A DNA stretch of 62,895 nt from an uncultured beta proteobacterium (lineage in GTDB: Bacteria; Pseudomonadota; Gammaproteobacteria; Burkholderiales; Burkholderiaceae_C): assembly GCA_903838565.1 (NCBI GenBank), contig CAILZB010000079.1:1-62895 (forward strand), written 5' to 3'. Position numbers and translations under genes: made by a program. Shown here piece after piece: positions 34,095-42,846 of the stretch; the first letter of the stretch is position 1, and each line of letters begins with the position of its first letter. The notes beneath the pieces were generated by a model that did no database searches, was not told the origin of the DNA, and saw only the letters and a program-made list of their open reading frames with translations.

Positions 34095-37000
34095 GTGGCG
34101 TCTCCGCGCAGGCGCATGGGGCACTGCATGCGCAGCGTGCTGCCATCCCCGGGCGCGGACTGGAGGTCGAGCTGTCCGCCGATGAGCGCGGCGCGCTCCT
34201 GCATGCCCAGCACGCCCATGCTGCCGCCGGCCAGCGCGCCGGCCTTCATGGCCGCCACGTCAAAACCGCAGCCATCATCCTTCACAATCAGAACCAGCAT
34301 AGGGCCCTCCTCCAGCAAACTGATCTGCACCTGCCTGGCGTGGGCATGGCGCGCGATGTTCGTGAGCGCCTCCTGCACGATGCGAAAGCAGGCAATCTCG
34401 ATGTCGGGCGCGAGCCGGTCGTGCAGTCGGTCGGTGTAGAGCTGCGCCACAAAGCCTGCGCGCTGCGCGTTCTGCTCGGCCATCCAGCGCAGCGCCGGCG
34501 CCAGACCCAGATCGTCCAGCATCGACGGGCGCAGCGCCAGCGCCAGCCGGCGCACCTGCTGCAGCGCATTCTCGACGATGCGGATGTTCTCGACATTGAG
34601 TTCGTCCGGAGCCTGGCTTCGGAAGCGTTGATTGGACTGCAGGTTGATCTTGATGGCGGTGAGCAGCTGACCCAGCTCGTCGTGCAGTTCGACCGCCAGC
34701 CGTCGGCGCTCGGCCTCCTGCACTTCCAGCACGCGCCGCGACAGCGCCCGCAACTGCTCGGAGTGCTCGCGCAGCGAGGCCTCGGTCTTCTTGCGCTCGG
34801 TGATGTCGGTGCGGATGACCACGAATCTTTCCGGTCGACCGTCGTCGCCCATGAACGGAGCGATGGTGGTCTGCATCCAGTAGTCATGCCCGTCCTTGGC
34901 CCGGTTTCGCACCTCGCCGTGCCAGACCTTGCGCTGCGCGATGGCCTCGGTCATGGCGTGGAAGTAACTCTGCGGGCGCTGATCCGAATTCAGCACCTGA
35001 TGATCCTGGCCCAGCAGTTCTTCGCGTGCGTAACCGCTGACTTCGCACAGCTTGTCGTTCACCGAGACCAGGCGCCCCTGCAGGTCGGTGGTGGCCACGA
35101 TCGCGTGCTGGTCCAGCGCCTGCATCACGCTGCCGAGCTCGGCCTGGGCGCGCCGGCGCGCCTGTTCGCGCGCGAAACCGCTGATGGCAAAGCTGATGTT
35201 CTGCGACATGCCCAGCAGCAGTGAGCGGATGTCTTCGTCAAAGGCATTCACTTCACCCGCGTAAAGCGTGAGCGCGCCCACGGCCAGGCCGTTTCTGCAC
35301 AGCGGCAGCGCAGCCGACGCCGCCCAGCCTGCGATCGCGCCGCGCTCACGCCACGGCGCCGTCCTCGGGTCACGGGCGAAATCCTGGCACCAGAAAGCCT
35401 GGTTGTTCGCGATCGCGTTGGCCGTGGGTCCCAGGCCCCGTGGATCGCCGGCGTCGGTGGAAATGCGGTTGTCCTGCAGATAACCGTCGACATCGCCAAA
35501 GGAAGCCTGGCGTTTGACGGCTTGCGCCAGCGGATCGACCAGGCCGATCCAGGCCATCTTCATGCCCCCGAAAGTCACCGCGTCGCGGCAGATCTGCGCA
35601 AACAGCTCGGCCTCGTTGCTGGTGCGCACGATGGCCTCGTTGCATCGGCTCAAGGCGGCATACAACTGGCTCAGGCGCACGATCTTGCGCTCGGCCCGCT
35701 TGCGCTCGGTGATGTCTTCCTTGAGCGCGACATAGTGGGTGGCGTGTCCATCGGCGTCCAGCACCGGAGCCACCACCGCCTGCTCCACGTAGACATCCCC
35801 GCTGGCCTTTCGATTGTGGAACTCGCCGCGCCACACGCCCTCGGCCATGAGCGTTTTCCAGAGTGACTGATGCACCTGCGGCGGCGTCAGTCCCGACTGC
35901 AGGACGCGCGGGTTCTTGCCAAGGATCTCCTGTGGGCTGTAGCCCGTGACGGCGCTGACCCAGGGGTTGATGTATTCGATGCGGCCGGTGAGGTCGGTGA
36001 TGACGATGCTCATCGGTGCCTGTTCGATGATGCGCGACAACTTGCGCATCTGCTCCTGCGCGCGCAGGCTTTCGGTGATGTCGCGAATCACCACCTGATT
36101 GACGCTTTGCCCGTCGTAGGTGATGACGATGCCCGTCACCAGTACGTCGATGGTGGAACCGTCGAGTTTGAGAAATTTTTCTTCGAGCGCCGGCGGATCC
36201 GTGCCCAGATCCTGGCTGCGCTGCACCCGGTCCACGACCAGTTGGCGAAAGTCGGGGTGGACGAAATCCAGGACGGGTCTGCCGACGATCTCGTCCGCGC
36301 AACGGGCGCCAAACAACTTGATGGCCGCCGGATTGACGTAGATCATCTTGCCGCCACTGTGCACCGCGATCGCTTCGGGCATCCATTCGGTCAGCGTGCG
36401 AAAGCGTTCCTCGCTCTCCTTCAGCGCCACCTTGCGTTGCCCCAGGAATGCCAGCAACTGGTTGAATCCGCGTATCAGCTGCCCCACTTCATCGTCGCGC
36501 ATGACCGCCAGCGGACGCAACGGCTGCTGGTCGCTGGACATGGCGCTCAACTGCTCCATGGTGGCGAGCATGGGCGAGAGTTGGCGCCTGAGCATCCACC
36601 AGATGAGCATGCCGGCGAGCAGCGTGAGCAGCAGCGTGGCCAGAAACAGGCGCTGCTGCATCTCGCGAATCGGCGCGAACGCCTCCTCGGTCGGCAGTTC
36701 GGCCGCCATGATCCAGCCGCCGGAAGACAGGCCCTTGGCCGACAGCAGCACTTCCACGCCCTGCGCATTGGTGTACACGGCCGACCCTTCGAAGCCCTGC
36801 AGGATGCGGTCCAGACCGGCGTTTAGCCCGGGGGGGGGCAGGGGCTGCAGCGCTCTGGTTTTGTCCGACGCCGCCACGATCAGCCGGTCTTTGGGCGCGA
36901 TCAGCGCATAGCCACCGGTCTTGCCCGGGGCATATTTCGAAATCCGTTCCAGAAAATTGGCCTTCTCCAGCAGTATGACGCCGACCAGGGCGCCGATGAC

Positions 37001-37519
37001 CTGGCCCTGGGCATCGTGAATCGGCGCTGCCATGGAGAACACCGGAACCTTCAGCATCTTGCCCAGGACCGGCGTGCTGATGATCGATTTGCCGTGTTTC
37101 AACGCAGCGGCGATGTGGTCGCGCTCCATGTAGTTCACGCCTTTGTGCGCCGCCGAGCGCGGCGTCGACGCGGTCGCCGTGCCTTGCGCATCGGTCACAA
37201 AGGTTCCACCGTTGAACAAGCTCAGGAACACCGCCTGCTGCTCCAGCAGCGCCTGCAGCTCAGAGACGTCGGCCAGGGTGGCCGGGGTGATGCCCTTGGC
37301 GAGCAGCTCCAGCGCGTGCAGGCGGTCACCCAGTTCCTGGTCGATCTCTTCCGACATCAGCGCCAGCGTTGCGCGTTGCTGATCGCCCAACAGCAGCTGC
37401 AGGTCCGCGCGCAGCATCTCGCTGGCGTACAGCGCCAGCGACCACAGGCCAGCCAGGAAGATCGCCAGCGTGAACAGCGTCACCCGGGTCTTGAGCGATC
37501 GAGGGGAAAAGGCATTCAC
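34091..37519 (-). CDS. Membrane sensor histidine kinase (Cache-HAMP-PAS-PAS-GAF-PAS-HisKA_3)
   Basis: About 1142 residues. Membrane segments ~14-32 and ~292-309 bound a periplasmic double-Cache domain. HAMP ~310-362, PAS ~370-486 and ~491-606, GAF ~623-778, PAS ~791-908. The HisKA_3 domain has the phospho-acceptor His946 (RRRLAVELHDELGQ), and the NarX-type ATPase is ~1048-1138 (DDGCGF, GVLGMQERA). The GTG at 37519 is chosen because it places SLKTRVTLF eight residues from the N-terminus, as in the paralogous GGDEF-EAL sensor; longer in-frame extensions exist. A five-codon frame with its own AGGA (37533-37516) ends overlapping this GTG. A run of nine C on the coding strand lies in the sensor region. 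Confidence 0.9.
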   Translation of the reverse strand: MNAFSPRSLKTRVTLFTLAIFLAGLWSLALYASEMLRADLQLLLGDQQRATLALMSEEIDQELGDRLHALELLAKGITPATLADVSELQALLEQQAVFLSLFNGGTFVTDAQGTATASTPRSAAHKGVNYMERDHIAAALKHGKSIISTPVLGKMLKVPVFSMAAPIHDAQGQVIGALVGVILLEKANFLERISKYAPGKTGGYALIAPKDRLIVAASDKTRALQPLPPPGLNAGLDRILQGFEGSAVYTNAQGVEVLLSAKGLSSGGWIMAAELPTEEAFAPIREMQQRLFLATLLLTLLAGMLIWWMLRRQLSPMLATMEQLSAMSSDQQPLRPLAVMRDDEVGQLIRGFNQLLAFLGQRKVALKESEERFRTLTEWMPEAIAVHSGGKMIYVNPAAIKLFGARCADEIVGRPVLDFVHPDFRQLVVDRVQRSQDLGTDPPALEEKFLKLDGSTIDVLVTGIVITYDGQSVNQVVIRDITESLRAQEQMRKLSRIIEQAPMSIVITDLTGRIEYINPWVSAVTGYSPQEILGKNPRVLQSGLTPPQVHQSLWKTLMAEGVWRGEFHNRKASGDVYVEQAVVAPVLDADGHATHYVALKEDITERKRAERKIVRLSQLYAALSRCNEAIVRTSNEAELFAQICRDAVTFGGMKMAWIGLVDPLAQAVKRQASFGDVDGYLQDNRISTDAGDPRGLGPTANAIANNQAFWCQDFARDPRTAPWRERGAIAGWAASAALPLCRNGLAVGALTLYAGEVNAFDEDIRSLLLGMSQNISFAISGFAREQARRRAQAELGSVMQALDQHAIVATTDLQGRLVSVNDKLCEVSGYAREELLGQDHQVLNSDQRPQSYFHAMTEAIAQRKVWHGEVRNRAKDGHDYWMQTTIAPFMGDDGRPERFVVIRTDITERKKTEASLREHSEQLRALSRRVLEVQEAERRRLAVELHDELGQLLTAIKINLQSNQRFRSQAPDELNVENIRIVENALQQVRRLALALRPSMLDDLGLAPALRWMAEQNAQRAGFVAQLYTDRLHDRLAPDIEIACFRIVQEALTNIARHAHARQVQISLLEEGPMLVLIVKDDGCGFDVAAMKAGALAGGSMGVLGMQERAALIGGQLDLQSAPGDGSTLRMQCPMRLRGDAT
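36830..36838. repeat. Homopolymer G9/C9 tract inside sensor kinase gene
   Basis: Nine consecutive G on the plus strand (C on the coding strand) encode three prolines in the Cache domain (LPLPPPGLN, ~228-230 of the kinase). Such tracts slip readily; a change of one base would frameshift the kinase early. Confidence 0.85.
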
Positions 37520-37677
37520 GGGGCGAGAGACATTTTCAAGGTCCTGCGATGGAATAGTGCACCAAGTTGACAAGGATAGCGCATCTTGCAGGCGCGTCGC
37601 CCGCCGGGGCGGCGCGGCAACCGCGCTACAGTTCAGGGGTGCGTGCATGTTGACACGCGCGTGACAGGAGTACAACC

Positions 37678-38058
37678 GTGCAGATTGAATGGAAAGATGG
37701 CTACAAGCTGGGGGATGCGGTGATTGACGAACAGCATCAGCACCTGTTCGCCCTGGCCAACGCGTTCCTTGCGGCGAAGGACAGCGACGCGCAAACCCAA
37801 TGCGCGATGCGGCTTTACAAGCATACGCGGGAGCATTTCGGGCATGAGGAGCGGCTCATGCGCGAGCTTCATTTTCCGGACTACCAGGCGCACGTCGACT
37901 CGCACAACCAGTTGATTTCACGTCTGAACGCGGTCAGCGATACCATCGCGAAGGGCTCACTGACGGAGCAGGATGTGCAGGCGTTCATGACGGATTGGGC
38001 CCTGCATCACATCCCCTTGAGCGACGCCAAGCTCAGCCAATACCTCGCGACCCGCTGA
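37678..38058 (+). CDS. Bacteriohemerythrin
   Basis: A 126-residue single-domain hemerythrin, an O2-binding non-heme diiron protein. All ligands of the signature are present: His in DEQHQHLF, His and HxxxE in HFGHEERLM, HxxxH in HVDSH, and HxxxxD in HHIPLSD. It starts at GTG 37678 with AGGAG 8 bases upstream. It is divergent from the sensor kinase gene across 158 bp and next to a che operon, so O2 storage, delivery or sensing for energy taxis is possible. A perfect 10-bp-arm hairpin follows 12 bases after the stop. Confidence 0.95.
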   Translation: MQIEWKDGYKLGDAVIDEQHQHLFALANAFLAAKDSDAQTQCAMRLYKHTREHFGHEERLMRELHFPDYQAHVDSHNQLISRLNAVSDTIAKGSLTEQDVQAFMTDWALHHIPLSDAKLSQYLATR

Positions 38059-38070
38059 GCTTCACGTTCA

Positions 38071-38100
38071 CTGCCATGCTTCGCAGCCGCAGCATGGCAG
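38071..38100 (+). terminator. Strong hairpin after hemerythrin gene
   Basis: CTGCCATGCT and AGCATGGCAG are perfect 10-bp arms with a 10-base loop, 12 bases past the stop. No U-run follows; a G8 tract comes next (38107-38114). It could be a factor-dependent terminator or 3' stabiliser. Confidence 0.55.
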
Positions 38101-38287
38101 CCCTGCGGGGGGGGCGTGCGAGGCGCTTGATCGGGATGATCCCGTGGGGTCGCTGAAGTCGAAAATCGAGCCCCTGTCGTGAATAAGTCCAATGGATGGT
38201 GCGAAAATGCCTCCCGATCGGACGATTCGTGCGCCCCCTGAGCATCGTGCCTACCGCCCTGCCCGATCAGCCACGACAAGGACTGTG

Positions 38288-39538
38288 ATGAAACGAGTTG
38301 ATGATTTCCGCCTGAAATTCGGCAAGAAGGAGCTGGTGCCCATCATCATCGGCGGCATGGGCGTGGACATTTCCACCGCCGAGCTGGCACTGGAAGCGGC
38401 GCGCCTGGGCGGCATCGGCCACATCTCGGATGCGTTGATCCACGACGTGTCGGACCGGCGCTTTGACACCTCCTACGTCAAGAACAAGACCCGCTTCTAC
38501 AAGGCCAACATCGACAACTCGGACAAGTCCAGTGTGCAGTTCGACCTGGCGCACCTGGCCGAAGCCACCAAGCTGCACGTGGGCCGCACCATGGACGCCA
38601 AGCGCGGCGACGGCATGGTGTTCGTCAACTGCATGGAAAAGCTCACCATGAACGCGCCGCGCGACACCCTGCAGGTGCGGCTGAACTCGGCGCTGGACGC
38701 GGGCATCGACGGCATCACGCTGAGCGCGGGCTTGCACCTGGGCTCCTTCGGTCTGATGGCCGAGCACCCGCGTTTTCGCGACGCCAAGCTGGGCATCATC
38801 GTGTCTTCGGTGCGCGCCTTGCAGCTATTTCTGCGCAAGACCGCGCGCCTGGACCGCCTGCCCGATTTCGTCGTGATCGAAGGCCCGCTGGCCGGCGGAC
38901 ACCTGGGCTTTGGCCTGGATTGGGCGCAATACGATCTGGCCACGATCGTGGCCGAAGTGGCGCAGTTCCTGAAGGCCGAGCAGCTCGACATTCCTCTCAT
39001 CGCCGCTGGCGGCATCTTCACCGGCAGCGATGCGACGGCGTTTCTGGAGCATGGCGCAGCCGCGGTGCAGGTGGCCACACGCTTCACCGTCGCCAATGAA
39101 TGCGGATTGCCCGACAAGGTCAAGCAGGAATACTTCAAGGCGAGCGAAGAAGACATCATCGTGAACACGATTTCGCCCACCGGCTACCCCATGCGCATGT
39201 TGCGCAACACGCCCGCCATCGGCTCGGGCATACGCCCCAACTGCGAGGCCTACGGCTACCTGCTCGACGGGGCCGGCAACTGCGCCTACATCACGGCCTA
39301 CAACGAGCAGATCGCGCTGCACCCGGATGGCAAGAACATCTCCGTGATGGACAAGACCTGCCTGTGCACGCACATGCGCAACTACAACTGCTGGACCTGC
39401 GGCAGCACCACCTACCGCCTCAAGGATACAACCCGGCGCGCGGCCGACGGCAGCTACCAGCCGCTGAGCGCCGAGCACATCTTTCGCGATTACCAGTTCA
39501 GCGTCGACAGCAAGGTGGCTCTGCCCGAAGTGCCATGA
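38288..39538 (+). CDS. Nitronate monooxygenase-like FMN enzyme with Cys-rich C-terminus
   Basis: A 416-residue TIM-barrel flavoprotein of the 2-nitropropane dioxygenase/nitronate monooxygenase family. Visible are the N-terminal PIIIGGMGVDISTAELALEAARLGGIGHI, the phosphate-binding EGPLAGGHLGFG, and AAGGIFTGSDATAFLEHGAAAVQVATRF. It is longer than usual NMOs (~310-360), with a C-terminal part carrying C358-x-C360 and C368-x-x-C371, a possible metal or Fe-S site. ATG 38288 starts the conserved part; an in-frame ATG 96 bases upstream adds no homologous sequence. Its stop overlaps the PilZ start (ATGA). Substrate uncertain; many family members are enoyl reductases or detoxifiers rather than nitronate oxidases. 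Confidence 0.82.
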   Translation: MKRVDDFRLKFGKKELVPIIIGGMGVDISTAELALEAARLGGIGHISDALIHDVSDRRFDTSYVKNKTRFYKANIDNSDKSSVQFDLAHLAEATKLHVGRTMDAKRGDGMVFVNCMEKLTMNAPRDTLQVRLNSALDAGIDGITLSAGLHLGSFGLMAEHPRFRDAKLGIIVSSVRALQLFLRKTARLDRLPDFVVIEGPLAGGHLGFGLDWAQYDLATIVAEVAQFLKAEQLDIPLIAAGGIFTGSDATAFLEHGAAAVQVATRFTVANECGLPDKVKQEYFKASEEDIIVNTISPTGYPMRMLRNTPAIGSGIRPNCEAYGYLLDGAGNCAYITAYNEQIALHPDGKNISVMDKTCLCTHMRNYNCWTCGSTTYRLKDTTRRAADGSYQPLSAEHIFRDYQFSVDSKVALPEVP

Positions 39539-39918
39539 ACCCCGCGCATCCCACCGACCTGAGGCGCCACTTCTCGCGCATCGCGTTCCATACCGACGCG
39601 CGCCTGCACTTGCCCGACGGCATGCATACGGTGCACCTGCTGGACCTGGCGCTCAAGGGTGCGCTGGTGGAGGCGCTGGAAGCCTTTCCGGTGGCATTGG
39701 GCGATGTCTGCAGCCTGGTGCTGCCGCTGACCCCGGAGGGCGAAAAGATCCTGATGAAGGCCGTGGTGGCGCACCTGGACGGGCCGCGCATCGGACTCGA
39801 ATGCCAGCACATCGACGTCGACAGCCTGACCAATCTACGCCGCCTGGTGCAGCTCAATCTGGGCGACGCCAGCCTTGTGGACCGCGAACTGGCGCATCTT
39901 TTCAAGCTCTCGAGCTGA
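39535..39918 (+). CDS. PilZ-domain protein
   Basis: A 127-residue single PilZ domain, a candidate c-di-GMP receptor. The RxxxR motif is RRHFSR near the N-terminus (Arg11, Arg15). The second motif, normally D/N-x-S-x-x-G, reads D37-L-A39-L-K-G42, so Ser is replaced by Ala. The closing strand is RIGLECQHID. The substitution may lower affinity without removing it. It is translationally coupled (ATGA) to the NMO-like gene. With two GGDEF-EAL genes in the same window it is a plausible local effector. Confidence 0.85.
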   Translation: MNPAHPTDLRRHFSRIAFHTDARLHLPDGMHTVHLLDLALKGALVEALEAFPVALGDVCSLVLPLTPEGEKILMKAVVAHLDGPRIGLECQHIDVDSLTNLRRLVQLNLGDASLVDRELAHLFKLSS

Positions 39919-39987
39919 GCCCGGCAACGCCGGAACTTGTCGCCGGGGCCAAGCCTCCAACGGGAAACTTTTTTTCGGGAGCTTCTC

Positions 39988-40476
39988 ATGCGGCCACATC
40001 TTGCGACTCTTGTTCTTTGTTCCACGCTCGCACTGGGCGCGCTCACAGCGCACGCAGCCGCCGAGGTCGAGATTCGATTCATCGAGCCGGAAAAATTCAC
40101 CGATGTGCGGCACAACTCGCTGAGCGAGGAAGCCCTGTTCGCCACGCTGACCCAGCACCTGCAGACGCTGGGTCAGAAATACCTCGGCGACGCTGAAAAG
40201 CTGGAGATCGAAGTGACCGACATCGATCTGGCCGGGCGCATCGAATACCCGCCGCGGGCCCAGCCCGTGCGCGTGCTGCGCAACGTCACCGGGCCGCGCA
40301 TCACGCTGCGCTGGCGCCGCGCATCCGCAGACCAGGGCGCGCCCATGCAGGAAGTCACGCTGCACGACACGGCTTACCTTGCGCGCATCAACCACTACGA
40401 CGAGGGCGACCCGCTGCGCTACGAGAAACTGATGCTGGAGACCTGGTTCCGGGGCGCTTTTGTTCCTGCAAAATAG
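39988..40476 (+). CDS. DUF3016 periplasmic protein
   Basis: A 162-residue exported protein with a Sec signal peptide (cleavage after AHAAA, ~residue 25). The mature part begins EVEIRFIEPEKFTDV, the characteristic opening of DUF3016, and contains LEIEVTDIDLAGRIEY and a C-terminal YEKLMLETWFRGAF. Function unknown. GGGAG 7 bases upstream supports ATG 39988. It follows the PilZ gene (69 bp gap) and precedes the phosphoesterase by only 5 bp, so co-expression with the latter is likely. Confidence 0.82.
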   Translation: MRPHLATLVLCSTLALGALTAHAAAEVEIRFIEPEKFTDVRHNSLSEEALFATLTQHLQTLGQKYLGDAEKLEIEVTDIDLAGRIEYPPRAQPVRVLRNVTGPRITLRWRRASADQGAPMQEVTLHDTAYLARINHYDEGDPLRYEKLMLETWFRGAFVPAK

Positions 40477-40481
40477 CCTCC

Positions 40482-42035
40482 ATGCACAGCATCACCCGCT
40501 CCAGAAAAAACATCACCGCGTTGGCGCTCGCCGCGCTGTCCTGCCTTCCCGCAGTCGCCGCCGACACGCTGGACAAGATCCAGACGGTGGTCGTGATCTA
40601 CGCCGAGAACCGCAGCTTCGACAATCTCTATGGCCTGTTCCCGGGCGCCAACGGCATTGCCCGGGCCTCGGCCGAAAGCCGCCTGCAACTCGACCGCGAC
40701 GGCAAGACCGTGCTCGCCAGGTTGCCGCCGGTGTACAGCGCCAGCGCCGCCTCGGCGCAGGACTGGTCCTTTGTCGCCCGCCTGCCCAACCAGCCCTTTC
40801 GCATCGATGCCGAGCAGCCCGGCGGCGTCCCCGGTGTGGCGGCGAGCGTGGCCACGCCCGATCTGACGCACCGCTTCTACAACAACCAGATGCAAATCAA
40901 CGGCGGCGCCAACAACCTGTTCGCGGCATTCTCGGAGGCCGGCGGCCTGGTCATGGGCTACTACGACGGCTCCGGCATGGCGATGTGGAAGCTGGCCCGC
41001 GAATACACGCTGGCCGACAACTTCTACATGGGCGCCTTCGGCGGCTCGTTCCTGAATCACTTCTGGCTGGTCTGCGCCTGCACCCCGAGCAGCGCCACGG
41101 CCAGCGCCAGCCGAACGGCCGTGATCGACCCCGCCACCGGATGGTTGGCACTCAAGACCCCGCAGCCGGCAAGCGCGCTCAGCAGCGGGCCCAATGGCCT
41201 GTTCCAGCGCGACTCCACTTTCGCTCCCAAAGACGCCTCCAGCGGTCTGAGCTACGCCGTCAACACCATCCAGCCGCCGTTCCAGCCCAGCGGCACGCCA
41301 CCCGCTGCGGGCGGCGACCCACGGCTGGCGAATCCGGCCGCCGGCGGCCGCGCTACCGTGTTGCCTGCGCAGACCGCGAAAACGATAGGCGACACGCTCT
41401 CGGCCAAGGGTGTGAACTGGGCCTGGTACTCCGGCGCCTGGAAGGCCGCGCTGGCCGACGGCACGCAGGTAGCCGCGGCGCCGCGCACCGTGATCTACAA
41501 CGAGGCCGCAGGCGCGGCCAATTTTCGGCCCCATCACCAGCCCTTCAACTATTTCGCACGCTTTGATCCGACCACGGTCAAGGGCCTTCAGGAGCGCGCA
41601 GCGCACCTCAAGGACTACGCCGATCTGCAAGCCGACATCGCCGCTGGTCAGTTGCCGGCGGTGGTGTTTTACAAACCCGCGGGCAACCTGGACCAGCATC
41701 CGGGCTACACCGACGTGATGTCGGGTGACGCGCATATCGCCGCCGTGGTGGCGCAGCTGCAGGCGAGCCCGCAGTGGAAGCACATGGCCATCATCGTCGC
41801 CTACGACGAGAACGGCGGTTTCTGGGATCACGCGGCGCCGCCGAAGGCCGACCGATGGGGACCGGGCACCCGCATCCCGGCCATCGTCATTTCGCCCTAC
41901 GCCAGGAGGGGCTACGTGGACAGCACGCTCAGCGACACGACGTCCATCATCAGGTTCATCACGCGCCGCTTCGGCTTGGAGGCCCTGCCCGGTGCGCGTG
42001 CCATGATGGGCGACCTCAGCAGCGCTTTTGAATGA
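40482..42035 (+). CDS. Exported phosphoesterase (acid phosphatase/phospholipase C superfamily)
   Basis: A 517-residue protein with an N-terminal signal peptide (~27 residues, ending LPAVAA) and the PF04185-type phosphoesterase fold. YAENRSFDNLYGLFPG holds the metal/nucleophile motif (ENRSFD), FGGSFLNHFWLVCACTP is a family block, and IVAYDENGGFWDHAAPP provides the distal metal ligands. The closest activities are acid phosphatase AcpA-like or phospholipase C; the length fits the phosphatase type. Probably periplasmic phosphate scavenging. Its stop overlaps a possible ATG of the next gene, and the pair is likely one transcript with DUF3016. Confidence 0.85.
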   Translation: MHSITRSRKNITALALAALSCLPAVAADTLDKIQTVVVIYAENRSFDNLYGLFPGANGIARASAESRLQLDRDGKTVLARLPPVYSASAASAQDWSFVARLPNQPFRIDAEQPGGVPGVAASVATPDLTHRFYNNQMQINGGANNLFAAFSEAGGLVMGYYDGSGMAMWKLAREYTLADNFYMGAFGGSFLNHFWLVCACTPSSATASASRTAVIDPATGWLALKTPQPASALSSGPNGLFQRDSTFAPKDASSGLSYAVNTIQPPFQPSGTPPAAGGDPRLANPAAGGRATVLPAQTAKTIGDTLSAKGVNWAWYSGAWKAALADGTQVAAAPRTVIYNEAAGAANFRPHHQPFNYFARFDPTTVKGLQERAAHLKDYADLQADIAAGQLPAVVFYKPAGNLDQHPGYTDVMSGDAHIAAVVAQLQASPQWKHMAIIVAYDENGGFWDHAAPPKADRWGPGTRIPAIVISPYARRGYVDSTLSDTTSIIRFITRRFGLEALPGARAMMGDLSSAFE

Positions 42036-42049
42036 AAGGAAAACACCCC

Positions 42050-42835
42050 ATGGACAGACGCCATTTCTTCCAGAGTTCGGCTCTGGTCTCCACCGGTGCA
42101 CTCATTGGCTGCGCCGTCCCCGGCGTGGCCCAGCAACAGCCCAGAACCCCTTTTGCCGTGGCGCAAATCACGCTCCCTATCGTGGGCTCAGACGCGCTGT
42201 TCCCTGTGCGGCGCATCTATTGCATCGGCCGCAATTACGCGGCACACGCCAAGGAAATGGGTTCGGACCCGAGCCGCGAGCCGCCCTTCTTCTTTCAGAA
42301 GCCCACGGACGCGATTCAGCACGTTCCTGCCAACACCGTGGCCGATCACCCGTATCCCTCGTTGACGAAGAACTACCACTACGAAGCCGAACTGGTGGCG
42401 GTGCTGGACAAGGGCGGGCGCAACATCCCGGTGGCCAAGGCGCTGGAGCTGGTGTACGGCTACACGCTGGGTCTTGACATGACGCGGCGCGATCTGCAGC
42501 GCGCCATGGGCGACGAGAAGAAACCCTGGGAGATCGGCAAGAGCTTCGATCACTCGGCGCCGATCGGCGCCGTCCACCCCGTGGCGCTGACCGGCCATTT
42601 CACGCAGGGCGCGATCTGGCTCAAGGTGAACGGCCAGACCAAGCAAAGCGCCAACCTGAGCCAGATGATCTGGTCCGTGGCCGAGCAGATCTCCAAGCTG
42701 TCCGAAGCGAACGAACTCTTCCCCGGCGACATCATCTATTCCGGCACCCCGGAAAACGTCGGTCCGGTGGTGCGCGGCGACGTGATTGAAATGCACATCG
42801 ACGGCCTGCCCAACCTGAGCGTGAAGATCGTCTGA
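42050..42835 (+). CDS. Fumarylacetoacetate hydrolase-fold protein with Tat signal
   Basis: A 261-residue FAH-family protein (2-hydroxyhepta-2,4-diene-1,7-dioate isomerase-like). Catalytic/metal region: RIYCIGRNYAAHAKEMG, then NYHYEAELVAVLDKGG (the metal-binding Glu pair), and GDIIYSGTPENVGPV near the end. Unusually for this cytosolic family, the N-terminus is a twin-arginine signal (DRRHFFQSS, then a hydrophobic stretch ending near GVAQ). ATG 42050 has AAGGA 9 bases upstream; an in-frame ATG at 42032 would add six residues. The export signal and the coupling to an exported phosphoesterase suggest a periplasmic role. Confidence 0.82.
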   Translation: MDRRHFFQSSALVSTGALIGCAVPGVAQQQPRTPFAVAQITLPIVGSDALFPVRRIYCIGRNYAAHAKEMGSDPSREPPFFFQKPTDAIQHVPANTVADHPYPSLTKNYHYEAELVAVLDKGGRNIPVAKALELVYGYTLGLDMTRRDLQRAMGDEKKPWEIGKSFDHSAPIGAVHPVALTGHFTQGAIWLKVNGQTKQSANLSQMIWSVAEQISKLSEANELFPGDIIYSGTPENVGPVVRGDVIEMHIDGLPNLSVKIV

Positions 42836-42846
42836 TGGATTGAAAC

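Noticed and set aside
38101..38116. G8 tract as a promoter-length switch for the NMO-like gene
   Set aside because: It lies about 170 bp upstream of the start, not between recognisable -35 and -10 elements; kept only as a comment.
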